A DNA stretch of 64,000 nucleotides from positions 4,960,001-5,024,000 of the forward strand of contig NZ_CP030051.1 in the NCBI RefSeq assembly GCF_004114975.1. Direction: 5' to 3'. A program made the position numbers and the translations under genes. The first letter of the stretch is position 1; the number at the start of each line of letters is the position of its first letter. The stretch is from Bradyrhizobium guangdongense (GTDB taxonomy: Bacteria; Pseudomonadota; Alphaproteobacteria; Rhizobiales; Xanthobacteraceae). A model generated the notes under the pieces. The model had not been told where the DNA came from, made no database searches, and saw only the letters and a program-made list of their open reading frames with translations. Below are positions 9,084 through 17,635 of the stretch, piece by piece.

Positions 9084-10235
9084 TCACACGGGCTTGTCGG
9101 GACCGCTCGGCAGCGCAAACGGCGCAGCAAAGCCCCCCGCGATCTTCACCAAATCAGCTTGTCTGCCGGCGCCGGTCTTCTCGAACAGGCGACCGAGATG
9201 CGTCTTCACCGTCGTCTCGGCAATTCCGAGCTTTGCCGCAATGTCGGAAACTCCACCGAGCTCGACGATCGCCATCAGTACCCGCAGTTCAGATGGCGTC
9301 AGCTTGAAAGCCGCGCTCATCGCCGCCGTTGCGAACTGCGGGGCCATCAATACTTTCTGCAGGAAAAGCGCCGTCGCTACGCCGTCGCGTTGCAGGTTGC
9401 GGGCGTGTGTGGTCGGAAAGGCGTGAGCCAGATAGTGCTGACCGCTTGTCGAAGTCATGAGGTCGATGTTGCGGCGGTCGGCCCAGCCGGTTCCGCCAGC
9501 CGCGACATCGAAGAGAGTGCGGAGTATTTTGTCAGCCTGGGTGTTACGCGCCACCACGCGATCGCCGACGGTGGCGAGCAGATCGCCGTCGGCGAACATT
9601 TGGCGGCAGGCCGCATTGGCATGAACGACTCGCCCGTCTGCGTCGAACAGGCAGATGGCCGTGCTCAGCCGGTCGAGCACTTCCGCGAGGTCAGCCACGG
9701 TGTACGAGCGGGCTCTGATCTGCCTGCTCATGGCGCGGGAGCGCTGGATGTGCGGCGCGATCAATCGCATGCGTTCGCGCATTGCGTCGTCTACGGTCCC
9801 GCGTGATCGGCTGCGCATGACCTGCATGACCGTCATGCGCGCGTTCGATCGTTCGAGCGCGGCGGTCGCGAGGTCGACGGCGCCCTGCGGTTCCACCCAT
9901 TCCCGATAGAACCTGGTAGCCACGAAGTCCGGATAGGGCATCACATCGGCCACGCCGATGGTCTGTTCGACGGCAAGGTCGAGGTGGCGATCGAGCAACG
10001 GATCGAGTTCGACGTAGCGATCCCGGTAGAGATCGCGGAAGCGGGAGTCCATTCCATGATGCTGGTGGATTTCGATCGAGAGCCGGGCTGCGTCCCGCAA
10101 GAGAATGGTGACAGCCGAACCGCCGACGAAACCCGCAACCTGCTCGAGCACGGCGCTTCGCCGCGCGGGATCGACGGCCGCGTCGTAGATCTCGCCGACC
10201 AGCAAGGAGAATCTTTGCGCCTCGACGATCGTCAT
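9084..10235 (-). CDS. LuxR family transcriptional regulator
   Basis: A 383-residue regulator from the ATG at 10235 (MTIVEAQRFSLLVGEIYDAA); an extension to a TTG at 10280 is possible but lacks support. The N-terminal ~150 residues form a conserved sensor region (DRYVELDPLLDRHLDLA, RFYREWVEPQG), followed by a PAS-like segment (STAICLFDADGRVVHANAA) and a LuxR HTH (KLTPSELRVLMAIVELGG ... LGIAETTVKTHLGRLFEKTG). No acyl-homoserine-lactone-binding signature is seen. It is the intact paralogue of the truncated gene at 5706 and stands alone. Target genes unknown. Confidence 0.88.
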   Translation of the reverse strand: MTIVEAQRFSLLVGEIYDAAVDPARRSAVLEQVAGFVGGSAVTILLRDAARLSIEIHQHHGMDSRFRDLYRDRYVELDPLLDRHLDLAVEQTIGVADVMPYPDFVATRFYREWVEPQGAVDLATAALERSNARMTVMQVMRSRSRGTVDDAMRERMRLIAPHIQRSRAMSRQIRARSYTVADLAEVLDRLSTAICLFDADGRVVHANAACRQMFADGDLLATVGDRVVARNTQADKILRTLFDVAAGGTGWADRRNIDLMTSTSGQHYLAHAFPTTHARNLQRDGVATALFLQKVLMAPQFATAAMSAAFKLTPSELRVLMAIVELGGVSDIAAKLGIAETTVKTHLGRLFEKTGAGRQADLVKIAGGFAAPFALPSGPDKPV

Positions 10236-10524
10236 CGGGCGGGCAATGCAGTCTGCAGGCCGGCAACGAGGAAACGCCAACCACCTGTGATCGTCGACGA
10301 AAAGACGTCGGAGAGAGATGCTGGAATAGCGAACATCGTCCTTGCGTAACGTCTACCGCAGGGTGCGGCTTGGACGTTTTCGCCAAAGACTAGGATAAAT
10401 GCGAACAGCGAGCGGGCTATGTGCCACGCATCACGCACCGTCTCGCGATCGCTATTGCCTCTTGCTCAAGTCCTGTCTGCCAATATCCGAGACATCGGCC
10501 GTTTATTTCAAAGCGCGAGCCGCT

Positions 10525-10971
10525 CTAGGCACGCCGCGGCACGATGGCGATCGGGGTGAAGGTGTAGACCTCCTCGCCGTTCTGATTGAACATCGTCCAC
10601 TTCACCAGCGCGATGCCTTGCGGCTTCGACTTCGACGGGGTCAGGCTCATGACCTCGCCGACCAAATGCAGTCGGTCGTTCGGCCGCACCGGGATGGTCC
10701 AGCGCAGCCCGTCGACGCCGGCGCCGATCAGCGGGTGCGACCCGAACGGTCGGGTCTGGATCGCGAGGTTCATGGCAATCGCCGCTGTGTGCCAGCCCGA
10801 GGCAGCCAGGCCCTTGAACAGGGTCTGCTTGGCAGCCTCGTGGTCGAGATGCATCGGCTGTGGGTCGAACTCGGCGGCAAACCGCTTGATGTCGGCCTCT
10901 GTAATTTCGATCTCGGGGGATTTGAAACGCATGCCAACGGAGAGATCGTCGAACCAGGCGATCTGGGCCAT
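10525..10971 (-). CDS. MaoC family (R)-specific hydratase/dehydratase
   Basis: A 148-residue single hotdog-fold protein. The start at MAQIAWFDDLSVG is preceded by GAGGCAAAATC; the frame extends further upstream without a ribosome binding site. The MaoC signature FDPQPMHLD contains the catalytic Asp36-His41 pair, followed by FKGLAASGWHTAAI. Such enzymes hydrate enoyl-CoA esters or related compounds, in fatty-acid, PHA or dicarboxylate metabolism. No pathway partner is adjacent, so the substrate is open. Confidence 0.88.
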   Translation of the reverse strand: MAQIAWFDDLSVGMRFKSPEIEITEADIKRFAAEFDPQPMHLDHEAAKQTLFKGLAASGWHTAAIAMNLAIQTRPFGSHPLIGAGVDGLRWTIPVRPNDRLHLVGEVMSLTPSKSKPQGIALVKWTMFNQNGEEVYTFTPIAIVPRRA

Positions 10972-11170
10972 GATTTTGCCTCGAAATGGAACGTGCCGCC
11001 GGCGCATTGCGCACGGCTGGAAGGGATGGGTCGGTGTCACGAGATGTAGCGGCTTCGCCGCCCGCAGACCAGCTCCGGTTCCCCGCGAAACCCCTTTCCG
11101 ATCTCGACGAAACACGCCTGAAACAGAGGGCCGGTTAACTGGCCGTCAAAATCATACAGGGACGCGTGTC

Positions 11171-11254
11171 ATGCAATTCATCCTCGACCTGATCTATGAA
11201 TATGCCTGCTGCCAGCACCTCGTCGCCCAGCCTCTAGGGGAGGACGAACTATGA
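11171..11254 (+). CDS. Microprotein, 27 aa, first of an overlapping pair
   Basis: A short ORF starting at an ATG (MQFILDLIYEYACCQHL) whose TGA stop overlaps the ATG of the next ORF (ATGA). It has a hydrophobic-aromatic N-terminal half with two adjacent cysteines. No clear ribosome binding site was seen. It may be a leader peptide giving translational coupling to the next ORF. The evidence is the tight overlap alone. Confidence 0.4.
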   Translation: MQFILDLIYEYACCQHLVAQPLGEDEL

Positions 11255-11343
11255 TCGAGCTGGTGTCAGCCCTCCTCGCCCTTTGCAGCATCGGCGTTTT
11301 CGCGGCGCACGCGCTCGATGCCTATCGTGCGACGCACGACTAA
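11251..11343 (+). CDS. Single-pass microprotein, 30 aa
   Basis: MIELVSALLALCSIGVFAAH followed by a short basic/acidic tail, one predicted membrane helix. A near-perfect ribosome binding site (AGGGGAGGA) lies 8 bp before the ATG, inside the preceding microORF. I recall similar 30-residue hydrophobic peptides in Bradyrhizobium, without known role. Membrane insertion is likely; function is not. Confidence 0.6.
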   Translation: MIELVSALLALCSIGVFAAHALDAYRATHD

Positions 11344-11358
11344 CCGGCGCCCGCGATC

Positions 11359-11781
11359 CTAGAACGGCCTCCGGTAAAAATGCTCCGAATGCGTTGCCGG
11401 CGGAAACCGGTTGGCGAGCGCCAAGGCCCCCTTTTCGTCCGTTTCGAGCGCGATCTTCTGCGCCAGCATCACGTCACCAGGCACGAGAAAGCCTGACGGC
11501 ACGAAGCACCACCCCATCGTTGCGATTCCGGCCTCATCGATTTCGTGGACATTTGCGGCAGTGCCGTAATGAATGCGATAGCGCTTGCCGCTGTCACAAC
11601 CGACGACGTCGAAATGCCGGTGCTGCTCGAACTGCGCGCGCTGCTCGGCCGATAGCCATTCAGACAATAACCGGCGTCCGCGCGCCTCGGGCGTATTCTC
11701 GCCGAAGAAGCGCCGATAGAGCTCGCGGAGCGCGTGCAGACGCGCTCGCGCGGGCGCGCGAAACCTGAAGACCGCGATCAT
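11359..11781 (-). CDS. Conserved hypothetical protein (140 aa)
   Basis: MIAVFRFRAPARARLHALRE opens a protein with a charged helical N-terminal third (LSEWLSAEQRAQFEQH) and a beta-rich middle (GKRYRIHYGTAANVHEID, GWCFVPSGFLVPGDVMLAQK). I recognise no named domain. It follows the small gene at 11794 on the same strand with a 12-bp gap, so the two are probably co-transcribed. No catalytic motif is visible. Confidence 0.65.
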   Translation of the reverse strand: MIAVFRFRAPARARLHALRELYRRFFGENTPEARGRRLLSEWLSAEQRAQFEQHRHFDVVGCDSGKRYRIHYGTAANVHEIDEAGIATMGWCFVPSGFLVPGDVMLAQKIALETDEKGALALANRFPPATHSEHFYRRPF

Positions 11782-11793
11782 CGGCCGTTCAGA

Positions 11794-12015
11794 TCAGCCG
11801 CCGACCAGGCGGGGATAGAACAGCGTTTCCTGCGCGGTCGGATCGAACGATTTGATACGCGTGACTTCGCCGGGTCCGGTCCGGTACGCAGCGGTAAAGC
11901 CCGCGCCGGTCAATTCCCGAAAGCGCTGTTCGGCCTGCGCCAGCGCTTCGGCATTCTCGGGATCAAACTCGTGGCGCGTATCGCCCGTTTGGTCCATCAC
12001 GATCTGGGTAGCCAT
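11794..12015 (-). CDS. Conserved small hypothetical protein (73 aa)
   Basis: Starts MATQIVMDQTGDTRHEFD at an ATG with a GAGGAGA ribosome binding site 7 bp upstream; an ATG 15 bp earlier is less well placed. The sequence is acidic, with AEQRFRELTGAGFTAAYRTG followed by GEVTRIKSFDPTAQETLFYP, which suggests a compact alpha/beta fold. It heads a two-gene unit with 11359-11781. The phrase on target, Asp-rich and RIKSFDP, is reminiscent of small phage-like or stress proteins, but I assign no function. Confidence 0.65.
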   Translation of the reverse strand: MATQIVMDQTGDTRHEFDPENAEALAQAEQRFRELTGAGFTAAYRTGPGEVTRIKSFDPTAQETLFYPRLVGG

Positions 12016-12125
12016 GTTGAGTCTCCTCATGCCCAGCCCTGAACTCGATCAAAGCAAACGTCGTGCCGTCGGTTCCCGAAAGCAACAACTTTCTCGGCAT
12101 GCGCGGTCACGCCTTGCGGAGCGCC

Positions 12126-12941
12126 TCAGCGCGCCGCCGCCCCGCCGCCCCCGTCGATCTGCCGACCCATCAGCGCGATGGCCTTCTGGTAGACACCTGC
12201 CGCATTCCACGCCTGGATGGCGGCGAAATTCGGCTCACCCGGCTGGTAACCGGCTCCCGCCCGCCAGCCATTGGCTTTCAGGAAGTTCGCCGTGGAGCTC
12301 AGCGCGTTGGCGGCGACATCGAGATTGCCGGTGCCGTAGGCCAGGATGTTCTTGGGCATGAACTGGGTCTGGCCGACCTCGCCATGCATGGAGCCGCGGG
12401 TCGAGCCCGACAGCACGCCCCGATCGACCAGCTTCAGCGCCGCATAGAGCTGCTCGGTGAAGAATTCGGGACGGCGGCAGTCATAGGCCAGTGTCGCGAT
12501 CGACGAGAGCATGTTCTGATTGCCGCGCTGGCTGCCGAAACCGGTTTCCATGCCCCAGATTGCAATCAGCGGGCCCGGCGGCACGCCGTAGCGCTGCTCG
12601 ATCGAGGCGAACATCGCCGCCTGCGACTGCTTCAGCGAGCGGCCGCGTGCCACGATGGTGGTGGCGCCGCGCTTGGCCAGGAACTGCTCGAGGGAGAGCG
12701 AAAAACTGTGCTGGCTGCGATCAGCATTGATGGTGGCACTGGCGTAATTGGTCTGCATCAGGGCCGCGATTGCGGTCTGACCGATGCCCTTGCCCTGCGC
12801 CTCCGCGCTGAACTCGCGTTTCCAGGCCTCAAAGCCGCCGGGCCCGTTGCCGCATTGCGCGGCATGGGCGGCGGGCATCAAGGCCAACAGGAACGCGGCC
12901 GCGCCGATCATCGCCGTCGCAACGGTCTTGCCCTCAGTCAT
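12126..12941 (-). CDS. Lytic murein transglycosylase, MltB/SLT_2 family
   Basis: A 271-residue periplasmic peptidoglycan-cleaving enzyme. Residues 1-28 form a signal peptide ending ALMPAAHA. The catalytic Glu132 lies in IWGMETGFGS, the family motif, with GVPPGPLIAIWG before it; downstream GEVGQTQFMPKNIL and YDCRRPEFFTEQLYAAL match the MltB core. No lipobox cysteine is placed for a lipoprotein and the C-terminal peptidoglycan-binding domain found in some members is absent, so this is a minimal soluble form. It would cleave the MurNAc-GlcNAc bond to give 1,6-anhydro ends. Confidence 0.93.
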   Translation of the reverse strand: MTEGKTVATAMIGAAAFLLALMPAAHAAQCGNGPGGFEAWKREFSAEAQGKGIGQTAIAALMQTNYASATINADRSQHSFSLSLEQFLAKRGATTIVARGRSLKQSQAAMFASIEQRYGVPPGPLIAIWGMETGFGSQRGNQNMLSSIATLAYDCRRPEFFTEQLYAALKLVDRGVLSGSTRGSMHGEVGQTQFMPKNILAYGTGNLDVAANALSSTANFLKANGWRAGAGYQPGEPNFAAIQAWNAAGVYQKAIALMGRQIDGGGGAAAR

Positions 12942-13060
12942 TCCTGCGTTCCCTCCTCTTCATCGCGCGACAGGCGCGCGCCGGCATGATCCTACGTCAG
13001 CCCCGCGCACTCAAGCCAGTGCAATCAATGCAAGCAATGTGCTTGACATCAATCGAAGGC

Positions 13061-13876
13061 TTACCGCCCGCCGTCGGTCCCGAGCAGGAAATCCACCATT
13101 ATGCTCTGGTGCTGCAGGTACATGTCGGTGCCGGTTGCGGTGATGCAACCGAGCTTACGGGCTTGTGCGATGAAAGGCGGAATTTCAGGCTTGGTGATGA
13201 CGCAGCCGCAATAGGCCGCCGGCGTCAGCCGCGTGACGTCGACCGGCAGCGGATCGCCGTCCACCATCCCCGCGGGTGTGGCATTGGCGACAAAGTCGAA
13301 GCCTGCCGGATCGATCGTGCCGGCCCGCACCGGCACCTTGCCGAGACCGTTGAGGCGGTCGATCAGCGCGTCGCGGCGCTCGGACGCGCTGTCGTGAATC
13401 GCGAGTTCGCTCACACCGGCCTCGACCAAGGCAAGCGCGATGGCCGAGCCTGCCCCACCGGCGCCGACGAGAAGCGCCCGCCTGCCGCGGGGATCAATCC
13501 CCTTCGCCCGGGCCGCGCCCACGAAGCCGAGACCATCGACCATATCGCCATGCCACGATCCGTCAGAGCGTCGGCGCATCAAGTTGACCGTGCGCAGAAA
13601 GTGCGCGCGATCGGTCGCGCTGGTACATGCCTGGTAGCAGGCGAATTTGTGCGGGATGGTCACGACGATCCCGTCGAGATTCTTCAGCCGCACCGCTACG
13701 GAAAGAAAATTGGACAAATCGGCGGTCGCAACCTGCACCGGAACGAGAATGCCGTCATGACCCCGCGCAGCGAATTCCGCGGAAACGCCGGCGGGCGAAC
13801 GCACTTGCGCGATGGGATCGCCGACGATGGCGTAGAGCCGCGTCGCCCCCGTGGGAGCCGGGATCATACCGCTCAT
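13061..13876 (-). CDS. Shikimate/quinate dehydrogenase-like protein (AroE family)
   Basis: From the ATG whose bases overlap the stop of the upstream monooxygenase (ATGA) the protein is 271 residues, normal for AroE. It shows IVGDPIAQVRSP at the substrate pocket, the catalytic lysine K77 in VVTIPHK, D114 in DMVDGLGF and the NAD(P) glycine motif VGAGGAGSA (137-145). The usual NTDGxGF is MVDGLGF here, so the substrate may be quinate or another cyclic hydroxy acid rather than shikimate. Translational coupling to a monooxygenase suggests a catabolic role. It is probably not the housekeeping aroE. Confidence 0.85.
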   Translation of the reverse strand: MSGMIPAPTGATRLYAIVGDPIAQVRSPAGVSAEFAARGHDGILVPVQVATADLSNFLSVAVRLKNLDGIVVTIPHKFACYQACTSATDRAHFLRTVNLMRRRSDGSWHGDMVDGLGFVGAARAKGIDPRGRRALLVGAGGAGSAIALALVEAGVSELAIHDSASERRDALIDRLNGLGKVPVRAGTIDPAGFDFVANATPAGMVDGDPLPVDVTRLTPAAYCGCVITKPEIPPFIAQARKLGCITATGTDMYLQHQSIMVDFLLGTDGGR

Positions 13877-15732
13877 GCCGGAACCGGGGAACCGCCGGCC
13901 TTCACGTCTGGTCCATAGGTCAATTCCAAACCATCCAGCCTGCCCTCCTTCCGCCACTTGGCAAGCAGTCGCAGGAACGCCATTGGTCCACGCCAATATT
14001 GGCTGTTTCGCGCTGCGACAGGATCGAACACGCCCTCATTGTTGTAGTAGCCGGGCGTGCACTCGGCGAGATAGGTCTGGCGGCCGACCGCGGCTTTGAC
14101 GACCTCGTCGACCCAGGCGTTCTCGGCAGCGAGCGTCGGCTCCAAGGTCCTGGCGCCCCGCTTGCGCGCTTCTGCGATCACATAGGCGATGTGCTGCGAC
14201 TGCTCGTCGATGATGTGCGGGAAGTTGGCACTCTGTCCGGCCTGCACCGTCACGATCAGGAAGCAGTTCGGAAAGCCGCGGCTGTAGAAGCCGTGCATTG
14301 TCTTGACACCATCGCGCCAGCGCTCGGACAGGCTGATGCCGTCACGGCCATAGACCTCAAATCCCATGCGGCGTGCATAGTCGGTTCCGACCTCGAAGCC
14401 GCTGGCGTAGATCAGGCAGTCAAGTTCGTAGTCCTTGCCGTCCACGACGACCGCACTCTCCGTGATGCGCTCGACGCCCCTGCCCTTGGTGTCGACGAGA
14501 TGCACGTTGGACCGATTGAACGTGTCGAGATATTCGTCATGGAAGCACGGCCGCTTGCAGAACGCCTTGTACCAGGGCTTCAGTGCCGCTGCTGTCGCCG
14601 CATCCTTGACCACGGTGTCGACCCGCGCGCGGATCTCCTCCATCTTGCGATAGTCGGCCTGCTCAATCACCCTCAGTGCCTCGTCCATCGACGTCACCGG
14701 CTGCGGCTGACGGCGCGGCGCCAGCAGTATCTCGCCAAGCAGGCCGGTCCAGCCGTCCTGCACCAGATCCTGCTCGAACGGCTCGCCCGAAATCACCGCG
14801 GTGAAATTGTCCATCCGCTCGCGTTGCCAGCCGGGCTTCAGGCTTTCCGCCCAGGCATGGTCCGTCGGACGGTCGTCCCGCACGCCGATCGCCGACGGCG
14901 TACGCTGGAATACGTAGAGCTCTTTCGCTGACCGGCCGAGATGCGGCACGCATTGCACCGCGGTCGCGCCCGTGCCGATGATGCCGACGCGCTTGTCGGC
15001 CAGACCGTCGAGCCCCCCCTCCGCGCTGCCGCCGGTGTAGGCGTAGTCCCAGCGGCTGGTATGGAAGCTGTGGCCTTTGAAGGTCTCGATGCCGGGAATG
15101 CCCGGCAGCTTCGGCCGGCTGAGCGGTCCTCCAGCGAGGATGACGAAACGCGCGCGGATGCGATCTCCCCGATCGGTCTCGACCAGCCAGCGGCTCTCCT
15201 GCTCCTGCCAAGCCATGCGCGAGATGACGGTCTGAAACAGCGCGCACTCGTACAGGCCGAAGTGACGGCCAATGCGGCGCGAATGCTCATAGATCTCCGG
15301 CGCGCGCGCATATTTGCGCACCGGCATGTACCCGGTCTCTTCCAGCAGCGGCAGGTAGATGTAGCTCTCGGTATCGCAGGCAGCGCCCGGATAACGATTC
15401 CAGTACCAGGTGCCGCCGAAATCGGCCGCCCTTTCCACGATGCGGAAATCGGTAATGCCAGCCGTGCGCAGGCGTGCGCCACACAGCAAACCGCCGAAGC
15501 CACCGCCGACAATGACGACCTGCGTCTCTTCGCTGACGGGCTCGCGCGCAAATCCGGCATTGGCCCAGGGATCGTCGAGATAGCGAGCAAAACCGCCTGA
15601 TACCTCGACATACTGCGCCTTGCCTTCCGCGCGCAGCCGCAAGTCGCGCTCGTCGCGATAGCGCGCACGCAAGGCGTCAACATCGATGCTAGGCGCGCCG
15701 GCTGCACCGATCTTGTGTCTTTCCGCTGACAT
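13873..15732 (-). CDS. Flavin monooxygenase, Baeyer-Villiger type
   Basis: A 619-residue protein starting MSAERHKIGA after a strong GGAGGAGATCG ribosome binding site; the open frame upstream has none. An N-terminal extension of about 70 residues precedes the FAD motif VGGGFGG (75-81). NRYPGAACDTESY, the Baeyer-Villiger fingerprint FxGxxxHxxxW (F218 to W228, FKGHSFHTSRW) and the NADP motif IGTGATAVQ (252-260) follow in the canonical order. Such enzymes insert oxygen next to a ketone, giving esters or lactones. The coupled AroE-like gene and the divergent acyl-CoA ligase suggest catabolism of a cyclic or aliphatic ketone. Confidence 0.92.
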   Translation of the reverse strand: MSAERHKIGAAGAPSIDVDALRARYRDERDLRLRAEGKAQYVEVSGGFARYLDDPWANAGFAREPVSEETQVVIVGGGFGGLLCGARLRTAGITDFRIVERAADFGGTWYWNRYPGAACDTESYIYLPLLEETGYMPVRKYARAPEIYEHSRRIGRHFGLYECALFQTVISRMAWQEQESRWLVETDRGDRIRARFVILAGGPLSRPKLPGIPGIETFKGHSFHTSRWDYAYTGGSAEGGLDGLADKRVGIIGTGATAVQCVPHLGRSAKELYVFQRTPSAIGVRDDRPTDHAWAESLKPGWQRERMDNFTAVISGEPFEQDLVQDGWTGLLGEILLAPRRQPQPVTSMDEALRVIEQADYRKMEEIRARVDTVVKDAATAAALKPWYKAFCKRPCFHDEYLDTFNRSNVHLVDTKGRGVERITESAVVVDGKDYELDCLIYASGFEVGTDYARRMGFEVYGRDGISLSERWRDGVKTMHGFYSRGFPNCFLIVTVQAGQSANFPHIIDEQSQHIAYVIAEARKRGARTLEPTLAAENAWVDEVVKAAVGRQTYLAECTPGYYNNEGVFDPVAARNSQYWRGPMAFLRLLAKWRKEGRLDGLELTYGPDVKAGGSPVPA

Positions 15733-15918
15733 CGATCTCCTCCACGGCGGTGCGCCGCTTCGGCGGCAGCCCGCGCCAGTTAGCCCTGAAAAAGCAACGC
15801 ACGCAATCATATCGGGCGCTTTTTGCGTGGACGTGGCGCGGCTTTCCGCTACCTTCCACGCAAGCACGAACGCGGCATGCAACGACATGATAAGGCGCAC
15901 GGCTTTTCGGAGGGGACG

Positions 15919-17544
15919 ATGCAGGGATTGATGATGGACATGCCGCTCTTGATAAGCGGGCTGATCCAATATGCCGCCGACTATCACGGCGAAGCGCAGA
16001 TCGTCGCGCGAGAGATTGAGGGCGACATCCATCGCTACACCTATGCCGAGGCCCATCAGCGCATCAAGCGCATGGCGCTGGCACTGAAGCGGCTCGGCAT
16101 GACCCAGGGGGATCGCGTCGGTACGCTCGCCTGGAATACGCACCGCCATTTCGAGATGTTCTATGCAGCGCCAGGCATGGGTTATGTGCTGCACACCGTC
16201 AATCCACGGCTATTCCCCGAGCAACTCGTCTACATCATCAATCACGCCGAAGACCGCATCCTCTTCGTCGACCGCGCCACACTGCCGATCGTCGAGGCGA
16301 TCGCGCCGCAGCTGACGACGGTCGAGGCTTACGTGATCATGTCATCGCGCGAACGCATGCCGGAGACGAAGCTTGCTAACGTGCATTGCTACGAGGAGCT
16401 GCTGGCTAGAGAGAGCGATGCGGGATTCGCTTGGCCGCAGTTCGACGAGAAATCCGCCTCCACCATCTGCTACACCTCGGGCACGACGGGCAATCCCAAG
16501 GGCGTGATCTATTCGCACCGCGCCGCGATCTTGCAGACCATGACCTGCTGCAGCGCCGACTTTATTCCCGGGCATCTCGAGGGGGTGCGCGAGGTGATGA
16601 TGCCGATGGCGCCGCTGTTCCACGGCAACGGCTGGAATATGCCGTTCACCGCGCCATATACCGGCTCAAAGCTGGTGCTGCCCGGCCGCAATTACGAACC
16701 CGACAAGCTCTACGAACTGCTGGAGGGCGAGAAGGTGACGCTGTCGGCGGGCGTACCGAGCTTCTGGTTGATCCTACTCGACTGGCTCGGCCGCACCGGC
16801 AATAAGTTTTCACGGCTGCGTGCAACACTCTCGTCAGGTTCGGCACCGCCGCGCGCGATGGTCGAGAAGCTCAAGCGCGACTATGGCGTCGACTATATCC
16901 AGGCCTGGGGCATGACGGAGGCGCTGGGCTGCTCGATGCCAGGGCTGCGACCCGGCTCGGAGCATCTCAGCGAAACCGAGATCTTCGACCGCCGCCAGGT
17001 CTCGGGCCGTGCTTGCTTCGGCACGACGTTGCGCATCGTCGACGACAGCGGCAACGAGCTGCCGCGCGACGGCAAGACCGTCGGTCATTTGCGCGCCCGC
17101 GGGCCCTGGGTCGCCTCCGGCTACATGAAGCTCGACGAGGGACTCGACCGCGACGGTTGGCTGATCACCGGCGACATGGCCGTGATCGATCAGTACGGCC
17201 ACGTGACGCTCACCGACCGCTCGAAGGACGTGATCAAATCGGGCGGTGAATGGATATCCTCGATCCAGCTCGAGGACATCGCGTTGTCCCATCCCGACGT
17301 ACTGCAAGCCGCCGTGGTCGCGATTGCGCACGAGAAGTGGCAAGAGCGCCCTCTCCTCCTCGTTGTCCGCAAGAAGGGCGCGACCATCGACGGCAAGACC
17401 CTGCTCGACCATATGCGTCCGAAGATCGCAAGCTGGTGGATGCCGGACGCGGTCGAGTTCCTCGACGAATTCCCGATGACCGGTACCGGAAAGGTGCTCA
17501 AATCGGCGCTGCGCGAGAAGTTCAGGGAATATCGCGCCGGATAG
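15919..17544 (+). CDS. Fatty-acid--CoA ligase (AMP-binding, AlkK-like)
   Basis: A 541-residue acyl-CoA synthetase from the ATG with GGAGGGG just upstream. The adenylation P-loop is TICYTSGTTGNPKG (182-195); YIQAWGMTEALGCSMP carries the A5 motif, DGWLITGDMAVID the A7, SKDVIKSGGEWISS the A8 and MTGTGKVLKS the A10 lysine. Length and the start DMPLLISGLIQYAADYHG resemble medium-chain AlkK-type ligases. It is divergent from the Baeyer-Villiger monooxygenase across a 186-bp promoter region, so the two may belong to one regulon, but that is inference. Confidence 0.93.
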   Translation: MQGLMMDMPLLISGLIQYAADYHGEAQIVAREIEGDIHRYTYAEAHQRIKRMALALKRLGMTQGDRVGTLAWNTHRHFEMFYAAPGMGYVLHTVNPRLFPEQLVYIINHAEDRILFVDRATLPIVEAIAPQLTTVEAYVIMSSRERMPETKLANVHCYEELLARESDAGFAWPQFDEKSASTICYTSGTTGNPKGVIYSHRAAILQTMTCCSADFIPGHLEGVREVMMPMAPLFHGNGWNMPFTAPYTGSKLVLPGRNYEPDKLYELLEGEKVTLSAGVPSFWLILLDWLGRTGNKFSRLRATLSSGSAPPRAMVEKLKRDYGVDYIQAWGMTEALGCSMPGLRPGSEHLSETEIFDRRQVSGRACFGTTLRIVDDSGNELPRDGKTVGHLRARGPWVASGYMKLDEGLDRDGWLITGDMAVIDQYGHVTLTDRSKDVIKSGGEWISSIQLEDIALSHPDVLQAAVVAIAHEKWQERPLLLVVRKKGATIDGKTLLDHMRPKIASWWMPDAVEFLDEFPMTGTGKVLKSALREKFREYRAG

Positions 17545-17635
17545 GTTAGCCCATCTCATTGCGCGATGATCTTCACCTTTTGGTAGATTCGCCGGCGATA
17601 TATCCGAGACATCGCTACTCCTTCTCGAGGATATC

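Noticed and set aside
10281..10524. Short plus-strand ORF from 10399
   Set aside because: No ribosome binding site, odd composition and it runs antisense into the MaoC gene.
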